Assembly: GCA_027919835.1 (NCBI GenBank)
Contig: JANVFP010000013.1
Span: forward strand, 1,286,158 to 1,350,157
Direction: 5' to 3'
Source: Lentinula raphanica
Taxonomy: Eukaryota; Basidiomycota; Agaricomycetes; Agaricales; Omphalotaceae
DNA length: 64,000 nucleotides
Shown: in pieces, positions 1 through 10,477 of the stretch
Numbering within the stretch: the first letter of the stretch is position 1
Layout: every line of letters starts with the position of its first letter
Program-made: the position numbers and the translations under genes
The notes under the pieces: model-generated
What the model saw: the letters and a program-made list of their open reading frames with translations, nothing else
Database searches by the model: none
Told to the model about the DNA's origin: nothing

Positions 1-902
1 CATCTGGGTCTGTGTCCGCGTCTTTGTTGATTTTGACGTAGATGTCGAAGAGGTGTTTGATGGCGTCTTTTTGGAGTTCGTCCTGTGAGCCGTATTTGTC
101 GTATCCGACTGCGATGAGACCGAACTAACCGGGGGGGGGGGGCGGTGAAACGTGAGCCATGAGAATTCTTTGAGCGACAACCACACCAATGGTTTATCAT
201 ACCTGAGTGCCCCAGTCGCCCAGATAATTAGCAGAGATCACCTCCCAGCCACAGGTTTTGTAAACGTTTGCGAGGAATGCACCGATGATAGTGCTCCGGA
301 GATGTCCTACGTGGAAGGACTTTGCAATATTCGGTGATGAATATTCGATGAGAACTTTCTTTCCCTTCCCTGAGGAATTGCACCCGTATGCGCTTCCGAG
401 GCGATGTATCTGGTTGAGAGTCTCGCGGATGAGGGAAGTCGTATTGAGCTGAAAGTGCAGGAAAGCCTTGTCGTGCTTTACCGAGGCGACGAAATCGTCT
501 GCTTGGAACTATGCAGCCAGACTTGGTAAATCCCATTTCAAATGTTTTCTAAGAATCACAAAAGCGCCATACCTGGTCTATAACCTTTTTCGCCAACTCA
601 TCGACTTTACCAGGCAACCTGAACCTCGGCAACGCGACTGTGAAATCTTCGCCCTTTTTGCCATAGTCAACACCCGCATAGGCTTGTTCTAATGTGAGAG
701 GTTCCAAGGCATCCGCGAGTCGTTTTGCTATGGATATGCGGAAGGCGTCAAAGACGGACGAAGACGGGTCTGTGCCGGGGACTGGAGGTAATGAGGGCAG
801 CGAAGATGCCATGCGTTTTGTGAGAATTAGCTTGGATGATGGTATATGAGTGGGCCGATGGCGAGATAATAGTACAAGAGGTCGTAGGAAAGATGGAAGC
901 AA
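1..902 (-). CDS. Arginyl-tRNA synthetase, N-terminal part (runs off the left edge)
   Basis: Class I aminoacyl-tRNA synthetase that charges tRNA-Arg. Three exons are visible: 812 (or 902) to 573, 508-203 and 124-1, with GT-AG introns of 64 and 78 nt. Exon 1 encodes the eukaryotic ArgRS N-terminal segment, with [14 protein letters not shown] and [15 protein letters not shown]. Exon 2 carries [19 protein letters not shown], whose HVGH is the class I HIGH motif, followed by NYLGDWGTQ. Exon 3 continues as [12 protein letters not shown] and [16 protein letters not shown]. The catalytic core beyond this and the anticodon-binding domain lie outside the window. Two in-frame start codons exist, at 902 and 812. 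The 30 residues between them are rich in Arg, Lys, Ser and Leu with no acidic residue, like a mitochondrial presequence. The short intron 202-125 contains a run of 12 G/C pairs. Confidence 0.93.
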
Positions 903-1180
903 GGCCAGGATTAGGAAATTTTTTACTTTGCTATCGATGGATGCATCGAGTCAGAACGAGAGTTGTTTGGAGCACGTGGAGATGATGGCGCAAGCATGCA
1001 GCCTTGAACTCTGAGTCTCTGAGGTTTTCATATTTCTACACAGCTCAAAGGTATTCTCAGCTTATTCTGACGTTCGTGTAAGCTGTGAAAAGTTGGTAGA
1101 TAGATAGAGAGAAAGCATATACAACGAGCCATAACAACAACAACAAAAACACAGAACGAATCTCAACATTCCCCCTTCTC
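903..1180. other. Intergenic, no gene seen
   Basis: This 278-bp stretch separates the 5' end of the arginyl-tRNA synthetase gene from the 3' end of fibrillarin, which is transcribed in the same direction. It should contain the synthetase promoter and the fibrillarin 3' UTR. I see no convincing coding sequence in it. Confidence 0.5.
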
Positions 1181-2455
1181 TTATGTGTTCTTTTTGGCCT
1201 TGTGTCTGAGATAAACGGCTGAACAATTTCTTCAGACCCACATATTCACAGCAGAAGGAAATCACGACAAACATACCGGATACCATAGCATGATCGCGCT
1301 CATAAGGTTCCAACGGCACCTGTTCCAGCGCTTTAAACCGGTTATTTTGCAAAAACTCGACTTCACGAGCGAAAACGACATCGGCCGGACTTGTAGAGTC
1401 GATACAGCTCGCTTTGATGGAGATGACAACGTGTCCGCCGTCTTTGAGGAAATGCTCGGCATTGTGGGCGACGATGCGAGCTTGGTCGGGTTGTGCGACG
1501 TCGGCAAAGATGACGTCTACTTGGGATAGGAGCATGCGGTATTTTGTGGGCAACCGTGCGTCTTCGACGATAGCTATGGGGTCAGTCGTGTTTGTTAGGT
1601 TGGAGAGAAAGAGAGAGAGAGAGTAACTTACGAATCACATTTGTTCGTTTTTTGGCCATCCCAATAAGATCACGGCCAGATCGTGGTGAGAATTCTACGG
1701 CGTAGACAATGCCTTCCTAGAAATACAAACGGATATTTGAGAGCGAGATAAGACGGGAGAGACGAATCAGAGTCTTACTGGTCCAACAATATCAGCAACA
1801 TGACTAACACTAGTCCCACTCGCCGCACCGAGGTACAACACCTTCTTCCCCGGCGCAATAAAAATATCATCCAACCCCCCCAGAACCCCCGCAGCCAATT
1901 TCGACCGAAACGGGTTCCAGACCCGATACTCCACCTTGGTCCCCTCCACGCCTCCGTCGATGGATATCCGCTTCTCACCGTAGACAGATTCACCTGGGAC
2001 GAGGTTTTTAGTGACGAGCAGAGATTCTTTGCCTTTGGCGATGAAGATTCCGGGATGTCGGTGAGGTTCGAGGATGACGTTGGAGCCGCCTTTTGCTCCG
2101 CCTCGTCCGCCTCGTCCACCACGTCCACCGCCACGAGCACCACCACCGCGTCCGCCGCCTCGGCCACCGGGTGCTCCACGACCTCCTCCTCCTCCTCCTC
2201 CGCGTCCTCTGATCCCTCCTCCGCGAACTGCTCCGCCTGGACGTGATGAGATGGGGTCAGTTTGCGGAAGAAAAAAGAAAGAAGACATACCACGACCACC
2301 GCCACGACCTCCACCTCTTCCGCCTCTATCTCCACCTCCGCCTCTGCCTCTCCCACCAAATCCCCCGCGACCTCCAGATGCGCCTAGAAACAAATCCGAT
2401 GTTGAGCTGCTAGTCTGAGAAAGTCACTTGAGGACTGTTGCATACCAAATGCCAT
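1181..2455 (-). CDS. NOP1: Fibrillarin (rRNA 2'-O-methyltransferase of C/D snoRNPs)
   Basis: Nucleolar SAM-dependent methyltransferase of box C/D snoRNPs. Six exons join in frame: 2455-2446, 2383-2291, 2236-1779, 1716-1632, 1573-1277 and 1218-1181, giving 326 residues. The N-terminus is a Gly/Arg-rich (GAR) domain of roughly 75 residues. The catalytic part follows, with [33 protein letters not shown], the SAM-binding stretch [20 protein letters not shown], then [17 protein letters not shown], and [20 protein letters not shown], ending [12 protein letters not shown]. The first exon is only 10 nt (MAF plus one base) and the last only 38 nt, so automated gene calls could miss either end. The start lies 204 bp from the divergent RPN8 start. 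The long Pro/Arg frame on the opposite strand is a shadow of the GAR domain. Confidence 0.95.
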
Positions 2456-2659
2456 TTTGTGGAAAAAAAAACAAAAGAATGAAGAGAGCAGCTGTTCTCG
2501 TCGCAGGTCGGTGTTGAAGGCAAAATTTTTGGATGTTAACGTTTTTTGCTCCGTGTGAATATTTTGGATCAATGGGCGCTTGCGAGTTATCTTATCTTAT
2601 CTGCTTGAACGCGTAACACACATCCATTGCGTAGTACGCGTCTTCACTTCATTTCCATC
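2456..2659. promoter_or_regulatory. Shared divergent promoter, fibrillarin / RPN8
   Basis: Only 204 bp separate the divergently transcribed start codons of fibrillarin and RPN8. It contains an A/T tract near 2461-2475 and a repeated TTATC motif near 2588-2600 (TTATCTTATCTTATC), possible GATA-type sites on the minus strand. Shared control of a ribosome-biogenesis gene and a proteasome gene is an inference from the spacing. Confidence 0.5.
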
Positions 2660-3919
2660 ATGGTCGCTCCGACAACAGAACAAGTAACTAATCCTAATGC
2701 TCTCTGTGTCAACTCTCTAATGCTACTTGACTACTAGCTAACAGCCTTGGCTGCCACCAACATCAGTACGACTCATCCTCAACTATCGATTCCTAACCAC
2801 TAATCTCTAACGACGAACATCCAGTCGTCCACCCACTTGTCCTCCTCTCCGTAGCAGACCATCACGCACGCGCCGTCTCCCGTAACACCAACAAACGAGT
2901 CATCGGCGTCCTTCTAGGCCAAGACAACGGCAAGACGATCAATGTCGCCAACTCGTTCGGTATTCCGTTTGAGGAGGATGAGAAGGATAGTAAGACGTGG
3001 TTCTTAGATCATAATTACATCGAAGGGATGTATGAGATGTTCAAAAAGGTCAACGGTAATGTCTGCAGCTACTTTGCTTCTATGTAGTATATCTCTGACT
3101 GAGATATACGCTAGCGAAAGAAAGGCTGATTGGGTGGTACCACACTGGACCAAAACTGAGAGCATCAGATCAAGAGATCAACGACCTCTTCAAACGGTTC
3201 ATCGCTCGGCCGATAATGGTCATCGTGGATGTACGGCCCCAAACAGTGGGTATACCCACAGATGCCTATTTCGCTGTCGAAGAAATCAAAGATGTGAATG
3301 AATCCCTTTTCCAATTACCCTCTGATGCTCAAACCGACGTACTTGTTGACATATTGACTTTTGTATCCAGGACGGCACAGAAACCCGCAAAACCTTCCTC
3401 CACTGTCCATCCGCCATCGAAGCCGAAGAAGCTGAAGAAATCGGGGTCGAGCACCTCCTCCGGGACATCAAAGACTCGACGACGACCACCCTCGCCACCC
3501 GGGTGAGCGAACAACTGTCCTCCCTCCGCGGTCTCCAATCCCGTCTGACCGACATCCAAAAATACCTCGGAGACGTCGGGGCGGGTACGATGCCGGTGAA
3601 CCACCCGATCGTGTATCACCTCCAAGACGCGCTCAACCTCCTCCCGGACCTCTCGGACACGGACACGACGCAGAGTTTCGCGACGAGCACGAATGATGAG
3701 CTGTTGGTGGTGTATTTGAGTAGTTTGGTGAGGGCGGTGATTGCGTTGCATGGGTTGGTGGATAATAAGGCGACGATTGGGAGGGTGGAGATGGAGGAGG
3801 ATGAGAAGGAGAAGAAGGCGGGAGGGAAGGGTGAGAAGGGTGATACGAAGAAGTCGAAGGATGAAGAGTCGTCAAAGGGGAGTAAAGTAGACGTGGATGC
3901 TAAGGACAAGGGTTTATAG
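2660..3919 (+). CDS. RPN8: 26S proteasome lid subunit Rpn8 (PSMD7, MPN domain)
   Basis: Structural MPN-domain subunit of the 19S proteasome lid, partner of the deubiquitinase Rpn11. Five exons: 2660-2683, 2738-2765, 2825-3055, 3115-3293 and 3371-3919, giving 336 residues. The MPN domain starts [18 protein letters not shown] and continues [20 protein letters not shown] and GWYHTGPKL. The JAMM HxH pair is absent (HTGP instead), as expected for the catalytically inactive Rpn8 branch. The C-terminal helices include [15 protein letters not shown] and a Lys/Glu-rich tail of about 45 residues. The second exon is only 28 nt. The acceptor at 2737/2738 was chosen because the alternative seven bases downstream breaks the frame. 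Confidence 0.95.
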
Positions 3920-4557
3920 GTGGTTGCTGATCCTTTTTTGTGTATTGTCCTTTGCTTGTCGAAAGACGGTTCGTGCTCTAGAGTCTACGTGTCGTGCATC
4001 CAAAACCCATCACCGAGAATCTCACTTTTGGCACTCTCAAACTTCATTCACTTCGAACAAACAACGCGAGAAACCATGCCTACGATTACAGACTTGTCAG
4101 GGAACAAAGATTACGGGAATCCTTTTTTTCCATGTTGTCTACCTATACCTTCGTCTTGTATTCCAGTAGTCTATGGCAACCAGTGAAAATGAAATAACCC
4201 CTAAATCATTCTGCCTCGAGTTTGCCTGCCACCAACACATCCTCTGTCATTGTCCACTATAAACACTCAAACTCCTCTCAGTCAGTCATTCTCAACTCAT
4301 CCTCTCACTATTCAAACAACTGCTAGCGCTGCTCTACAGCCAAGGCCGTCTTCTTCGAAACCTCCGAAAAACCGACGCGTCGAAAAACTTGAGAAACCTC
4401 TTTGTTTCTGCCACTCTGCCCAACCTCTCTCTCTCTCTCTTCTTGTTCTTCTTCACGGGTCTCTCCACGCGTCCAATACGTCTCAGCTGCCTTGATACCC
4501 TTGACTCCAGCACCAAAAAACCTTACGAGAAGATTTTTTTAAAAAAAATTCGCGGCG
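3920..4557. other. Intergenic, no gene seen
   Basis: RPN8 3' flank followed by the 5' flank of the next gene. It includes a CT-rich stretch (about 4428-4445) and an A/T tract at 4533-4549 just upstream of the start codon at 4558. The short frames here lack codon regularity and I reject them. Confidence 0.45.
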
Positions 4558-6096
4558 ATGGTCACCACACGACTTTCACATCATCCGCAGAATCAAGCTC
4601 ATCGTCATGGTCTTCTCGGACACACGAGTTTCTGGCACACAAACTCTGAGTCTGTTGGCGGCTGCGAGGAGATAGAGATAGAGGTAGAGATAGAGATAGA
4701 GACTGATGAGGATGAGAGACCCACGAAACGGGCACGGACTGCTCTGGCCATGCGTGATGTCCATTCTTGTTTACCGGTGCGTGTTTGAAAGTTGAACTTT
4801 TTTTTTTTTTCCCGAGTGGTGAGGGATTGGTGTTGAGTGTAGTCTCTCGTCTAGCCATCTCCTCGAGATATACACTCTCATATGCTTCCGCATGCTGCGA
4901 ACACAGGAAGCAATAGTCATTCTTCTCCTGCCATAGGTCCCGTTTCCAACCGTTATACCCCCGCCTCAGCCCCACCCGCATTGTTCCTTGAACGTCCAAT
5001 GAAGGCATTGCCTTCGCGTGGTGCTCATATACCCACCAATTCCAATTCCAATTCCAATCCGAACCAAAGTCCTCATATACATACCTCTACCAGCACTCTC
5101 CATCCAACCAAGCTCGACACACACTTGAACGACCCAAACTTGAAAGCTGCGATCCAACAACCACAATCACAACCACCACACTTGCTATTAGCATCACCCT
5201 CGTCTCCTCCTCCTCCTCCTCCACGATTCTCCGGAACCTTCCATCTCTTCTCCACCTCTTCGAACGTGATACCCCCCTCCTTCGCCGCTGCTGCTGCTGC
5301 TGCTGCCTCCGCTGACGCTGGCGCTGACGTTGACTACCGAGCGTTGGAAAGGATACTCTCGAACGCGACAGCTCTCGTCGACGCACGGTGTTTTCTTCCC
5401 GATCATACTCTAACTGGCGGTATATCCACTAGCACTCACTCATACTCATCATCGTCAAGTCTCGATGGACTCCAAGGGTTCATCCAGTCCACGCTGATCA
5501 GAGACCCAGTGAGCCACGAGTGTCTGAGGATCGGGTTACACGACATCCGAGAAGAGGAGGGACCTTCGTTAGGGTCTTCAGTACCATTGCGGCGTCAAGA
5601 TTCGGATGTGGATATGATGATGGCGTGTGCTCCGACTCATGAAGCCTCTTGTTCTCCTCCCTCCTCCTCCTTATGCTCATCCTCATCCTCATCCTCATCC
5701 TCCTCATCCCACTCTCACTCTCACTCTGGTCTGCCGCCTCCTCCGGCCAAGTCCAAGTCCAAGTCCAAGTCCAACCCAGGTCTCCAAAGTCTCCACGCCG
5801 GCGCACTCGTCATAGGCGACGGACCTCTCGGTTCCATCGGTTCCATCGGTTCCATCGGTTCCATCGGTTCCATCGTCGACTCGTTCGGGGAGTTTGTGAT
5901 CCACCGAGTGTGGGTTGGGTTCACAGACGATATCGATGATGTTGAGAGTGGTCGAACGCGATCAGCTGTGGCCATGGAGGTTTTCAGAGGACATCTTGTT
6001 CTGAAGGTGTTCTTTGGAGAGGGGTATGTCGAACGCGGGCATGAGGAGATGGAGGGGTATGGGTTGGAGTTTTGGGCGGTGAGGAGTGAGGAGTGA
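4558..6096 (+). CDS. Hypothetical low-complexity protein with putative NLS
   Basis: Function unknown. Two exons, 4558-4776 and 4855-6096, join in phase 0 across a normal small intron to give 486 residues; a model starting at 4882 would miss exon 1. Exon 1 has an EIEIEVEIEIE run followed by DERPTKRAR, a plausible monopartite nuclear localisation signal. Exon 2 is dominated by Ser, Pro and Ala runs, an SKSKSKS block, and five GSI repeats encoded by near-identical 12-nt units at about 5830-5873. The final 65 residues are of normal complexity (VIHRVWVGF, EVFRGHLVLKVFFGEGYVER). This C-terminal segment is the part that recurs in the degraded duplicate at 7.3 kb, so it is probably the constrained domain. 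Confidence 0.6.
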
Positions 6097-6495
6097 GGAG
6101 TGAGATGGATTATGGAAGGTGAGTAAGTTTAGTAAGAAGGAAGAAGGATGAAGAAGGGAGAAGAGAGAAGGGAGAAGGGAGAAAGGGGTTTTACTACGTT
6201 AGAAGTTGGTGAGAATGAGTCGAGACTCGATACTTTACCTTTAGATATTATCCATCGAAGTAATTAAGGAATGATAGGACGAGTATAAGGACCTGGCAAG
6301 TTGTTTGAGATCTAGAAGCCTACATATCATCTATCAGGTTCATGGACTATGGCAGACACCAGTTCGATGTCCCTTCATACTGTCCGCAAAACGAGATCAG
6401 TACATACTCAATATTGAATATTTAATATTTAATGCTTAATTTAGTTTGTACAAAGGTTGAAAAAAAAAATGAGCCGCTATCGCTAAGCTGGTATA

Positions 6496-6589
6496 CTCCC
6501 TGGCTGGGAGTCGAACCCAGCTTTCGCGCGTTTGAGAGAGACTCAAGATCTATGACAGGCGCGTGTACTAACCGATATACTACCAGGGA
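6496..6589 (-). tRNA. tRNA-Asp (GTC) with intron
   Basis: The minus strand folds as a full cloverleaf. The acceptor stem is TCCCTGG with CCAGGGA, the anticodon stem CGCGC with GCGCG, and the T arm CTGGG-TTCGACT-CCCAG. The anticodon loop reads CTGTCA followed by an intron of about 22 nt, giving anticodon GTC (Asp), with the intron at the canonical position after base 37. The discriminator base is G, at position 6496. Confidence 0.93.
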
Positions 6590-6981
6590 ATTATAGATAT
6601 AGCTTGATGATCGACCCTATTAAGCTCCTTCCCTCCTTCCTTTCTACATTCTTTCAGTGTACACTATCCATCAAGTTCCAATACCAAACTCCTTGTTGAA
6701 GTCTTCCTGGAGTTCTTATGAACTTTGCGCGCTCACCAGAGTCCCCAGACTGGCCAAGCATTTGCAAGATGTGGATCCGGTAGTCCGAGGTTTGCTTGCT
6801 AGGACAGCACCTAAGGAGACCTAAGGCGTCTCGTTGTACCTAAACCCCCACGATTGACACGATTGACCTCAGCAGTCTTTATAACTTGAATGGCAAGCAG
6901 CAAAAAGGGAAACTTCCTATGATGTACCGCATCGGCAGTTTCACAATCTCTCCTTGAACTCTACATATATAGTATAAACGG

Positions 6982-7479
6982 TTGACTCCAATTTTTGCTT
7001 CCAACCGTAATTGCAGAATTTCTCCTCCTCCTCTTCTTCCTCCTCCTCATCTTCCTCATCCTCCTCCACATCATCCTCAGTCCTCCTCATCAGTCCTCCT
7101 CATCCTCCTCACTTTCCTCCTGACCATCATCTCACACTCCTCCCAGGACCCAAACACCATGACCACTGTGATGCATCTGTTCTTCCGTCTTCATCTGCTT
7201 CATCCTAATCCAAGCCAGGTCTCCACACTGGCGCGCTTGTTATCAGGGACGGACCTACTGGTGATATTGTCAATATCGTTCGGGAGTTCGTGATTCACCG
7301 AGTGTGGGATGGGTTCATGGACAATGATTTCAATGGGTTCAATGTCGATACTAAAGAATGTGTTGAGGGTGAATCGGAGCGGACTCGGAGATCACTCGTA
7401 GAACTTTTCAGAGGACGTCTTGTCCTGAAGGTGTTCTTTGGAGATGGGTATGTGGAAAGATGTGGAACGAGGAAATGAG
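6982..7479 (+). pseudogene. Degraded duplicate of the 4558-6096 gene (3' half)
   Basis: This stretch resembles the Ser-rich and C-terminal parts of the upstream gene. It has a CT-rich tract at 7020-7075, then GLQ-like and VIHRVW-like segments, and ends with the conserved ELFRGRLVLKVFFGDGYVER. The pieces are in different frames with stops between them, and no start is visible, so it looks like a truncated non-functional copy. The C-terminal 62 codons at 7290-7478 remain open and could in principle still be expressed. It is followed, as in the original, by a tRNA-Asp gene. Confidence 0.65.
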
Positions 7480-7646
7480 TCGAGACGCAATATTACTTTA
7501 GTTTAGATATGATATTCATTGAAGTAATAATAAGGAATGACTCTAGGACGAATAACTTAAGGACCCAAGTTGTTTGGGAGATCTGGAAGCCTACCAGTTC
7601 CGAAAATCACTACTGTTTTCGCCAAACGAGATCAGTACATACTACT

Positions 7647-8062
7647 TACAGCATATCCGGAAAACCTTGTCAGTGCAGGTTTTTTTTGACCGCCCGAAAA
7701 ATAAAAGGTACCTAGTATAAGCGAGGCAAGTAATTGAGTATAAGCGAGGTGGGATATTGGATATCAGGATCAGCATTGTTACTGGAGCTCACCTTTCAAA
7801 GATTTTCATGTCTGTATGGCCTTCAAGCGCATCAAGCATGGGTATCAAGCTTCCACCAATGCAAATCATCACATAACTGCCCATTGTGGGCCATAATGAG
7901 AGAGCAAAAGGCTTGTGAGTGTGATGCACACTTCAAGGGTGACAGTGATCTGGCTCGCTTAGAGTCGCTTAGAGTCGCTTGTACTCGGTACCTTTTCTTT
8001 TTATTTTATTTTTTGCGCCGGCGAAATAACATGCACTGACAAGGTTTTCCGGATACGCTGTA
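7647..8062. mobile_element. MITE of about 0.4 kb with long terminal inverted repeats
   Basis: The left end reads TTACAGCATATCCGGAAAAC and continues CTTGTCAGTGCA; the right end is its reverse complement through ...CCGGATACGCTGTAA. Weaker inverted similarity extends inward for about 90 bp, including GGTACC and TATAAGCGAG-like boxes. TA dinucleotides flank both ends (7647-7648 and 8061-8062), compatible with a Tc1/mariner-type target duplication. There is no transposase frame inside, so it is non-autonomous. It lies in block B of the local duplication and has no counterpart in block A, so it inserted after the duplication. Confidence 0.78.
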
Positions 8063-8113
8063 ATGCTACGTGCAGAGGTAAAAAAAAAACTGAACTTCTT
8101 TAGATTAGTCGTA

Positions 8114-8206
8114 CTCCCTGGCTGGGAGTCGAACCCAGCTTTCGCGCGGAGCAATTCACACATGAAATATGACAGGCGCGTGTACTAACCGATATACTAC
8201 CAGGGA
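8114..8206 (-). tRNA. tRNA-Asp (GTC) with a different intron
   Basis: Mature sequence identical to the tRNA-Asp gene at 6496-6589: same acceptor, D, anticodon and T arms, and anticodon GTC. The intron after base 37 is about 21 nt and unrelated in sequence (TATTTCATG... here, TAGATCTTG... in the first copy). It belongs to block B of the segmental duplication. Confidence 0.93.
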
Positions 8207-8749
8207 ACTCAATAAGATCCTAATCAGGGCTTTAGATTGCATGCTTTCAGATGCTTTCCTTTTTTCCTTCCAACTACATTCTGATCATATAGACTACTGT
8301 CGATTAAGGCAAGTTCCAATACCAACTTCTTGTTGGAGTACTCCGGAATCACTCAGCATAAACTTCGCGCTCACCAGACTGGCCAAGCAAGATATGAATC
8401 CGCTACCATCTGAAGGTTTGCCGTTGGACGATGATGATTGACATGAACTACATCGAAGGGCCTCCGAAGGCTACTATGCAAGCAGCGATTCAGAGCGACT
8501 CGAAATTTCCTCCATGACACCGGCGGTTTCGCGATTTGTTGATGATCCCGGGTTGACTCATTTTGCTTTCATCTGTAATCGCAGGCTGCAGGCTGCAACT
8601 TGCATGTTTTTCCTATCGCAGCTTGCTAATCGCTGAATCAACTCACCTGGTCCTTTACCTCAGCTGATGTTAGTAGCTGATGCTTACTGAATCCCGATGG
8701 ATGGCATATACCTCATACACGGTAGACAAGCGCTGGCTATACACTCAGG

Positions 8750-10477
8750 CTATACACTGCAGCCACAGAGAAGTCGAGACTCGGGGAAGGATCTCATTTT
8801 TGCCCACCCAAGTTTTTTACATTCAAGGTTCAACGCTATCCCTAAACCTATGCTGTGGTATAAGTAAGCTGTATCATTTATTAATAATCCCAGCACCTTT
8901 TGACGAGAAAATGTAACTCGACACACAAAAAAAGTAGTATCATAATACTTCATCGCAATCGATCTTGAGCCTGGACGCCGACCTGGACGCCTTGTGAGTG
9001 GCGTGATATAGAGAGGAACGGGGTCGTTCAATGGCAGGTTCTCCCTATGCATATCATGCACCAAGATCCATCCATAGATGTGCCAGTTTTCACCTGTGAG
9101 GTTTGGACCATCATAACCTTCTTCTTTGATGTAGAAGGCTTCAATCGAGGGCACCACCATTGCGATCCGAGATATGCACCAGTTCATCGCGAATTCAGTT
9201 GCAATGGGACCGATCATTGGTCCCTCGTACGCCTCGACGATACTGGGGTCTTGCCATGGTTCATCGATGCCAAATTCAATTTGTTCGAATGTGTGCAGTA
9301 GACCGACTATTTTCAATGATGGAAAGCGACCAAGAGACGCGATAAGCTCATCCTAGGTACTCTAGGATATCAGTGCAAAGGAGTGAAAGAGGAACAACAG
9401 TACATACCACGGTACAAGGTGCATGAACGATTGTTAGTATTAAGATCTCGGGGTACAACAAGCTCGCCAATTGTAAGACTTGCTCCGATGACTCGGCGAT
9501 GGTCAAGAACAAGCTGGTAACGTTCCAGTAAGACAACACATTCAGAATCGAAGTATTACGAGTGACAGCAAATCCTCTAATACGTGTGGCAGCAGCTAAA
9601 CCATCTCGTGCGAGCACATCAAGAAAGGGTTCCATGAACATCAAATTGCTCTGCTCTCGAAAGTATGAGTGGTCGAAGTCGGCAAAACAGATTTTTTGCA
9701 GATTAGGATGAGCGCAGCTGAATTCATTGAACGATGCAAAGTCCACAGGTGAACTTTTCATTCTGAGCTGGAGCTCGACAAGGCCGGAGAATCTAATCAT
9801 GCCAAATGGTTCTTTCAAGAAACCAGGTTGGTCAATGGCAACCCATTTGATCTGCATGCCACAGACCCGAAGCTGGTCAAAGTAGTTGCTGCTGTATCCT
9901 TCATTGCCATAGATATGTAAAGCCCTGACAATGATTTTCCGTAGGTCAGAGTGATCTGACAATCCTTGGGGTAAATTCCAAAACGAGGAGATAGCGATGG
10001 TCGCAGAGGGGTGACATTGTATTGCCTGAAACAGTTTCGAAGTTGCGTGGATCTGATCCAACATGAGGAGGCACAATAGGTTACGCAAGTGAGGTAGGAT
10101 TTGAGATAGGAGTTCATAGTCCGCTTCGAAGCCAAACATGTCAGTGATATCCAACGTCCTATGCAGATTTGTTAAGCACTCGCCAGAATTCAACGAACAA
10201 AAAGGGCCATAGGTCCATACCTAATACATGCCGCAAAGGTATCGTTGAGCAGACATTGGCCCTGGAGCTTCCTGAGTTCTCCGACTCGTCTGACTTTGAC
10301 GTGGTTGAAAAGAAGTTGAAGACAGATTCGTCGGAATTGATGACTCGCGATTGATAGAGGTAAGAGTGCGGAAGCACAGTATTGACGCGGCGATAGGAGA
10401 AGTTCACGCTCGATGATGTTAGGGTTGTACGCGAGATGTCAAACGATAGTGTGAAGAAGTTCTTCAGGTAACATCAT
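8750..10477 (-). pseudogene. F-box/LRR-like gene interrupted by an early in-frame stop
   Basis: Three exons can be read: 10477-10221, 10158-9408 and 9352-8750. The start MMLPEELLHTIV resembles the F-box opening (LPxELLxxI) common in agaricomycete F-box-like proteins, followed by ERELLLSPRQYCASALLPLS and IASHQFRRICLQLLF. Exons 2 and 3 encode a leucine-rich region typical of these receptors (HLRNLLCLLMLDQ, FSGLVELQLRM, HPNLQKICFADF). Codon 13 is TGA, where two paralogous fragments (13.5 and 16.8 kb) have CAA or CAG. Apart from this stop the gene is open and correctly spliced. It may therefore be a young pseudogene, or the TGA may be strain-specific. A substrate-adaptor role for SCF ubiquitin ligases would be the family expectation. 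Confidence 0.65.

Larger units (their letters stand above)
5650..8600. repeat. Tandem segmental duplication (block A about 5650-6995, block B about 7010-8600)
   Basis: The 3' half of the 4558-6096 gene, its 3' flank, a tRNA-Asp gene and about 400 bp beyond reappear in the same order. Matching landmarks are the CT-rich Ser tract (5650/7020), CACCGAGTGTGGG (5902/7297), TTTTCAGAGGACNTCTTGT (5982/7408), the tRNA genes (6496/8114), the GTTCCAATACCAA motif (6675/8310) and CTGTAATCGCAG or CCGTAATTGCAG (about 7000/8572). Divergence is substantial except inside the tRNA genes. Block B is longer mainly because it contains the MITE at 7647-8062. Confidence 0.8.

Noticed and set aside
2074..2418. Pro/Arg-rich plus-strand frame of 114 codons
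   Set aside because: It is the antisense shadow of the Gly/Arg-rich GAR domain of fibrillarin; codons simply mirror GGN and CGN repeats.
10439..10441. Possible stop-codon readthrough or selenocysteine at the F-box TGA
   Set aside because: Fungi of this group lack the selenocysteine system, and paralogous fragments show a plain CAA/CAG to TGA change.
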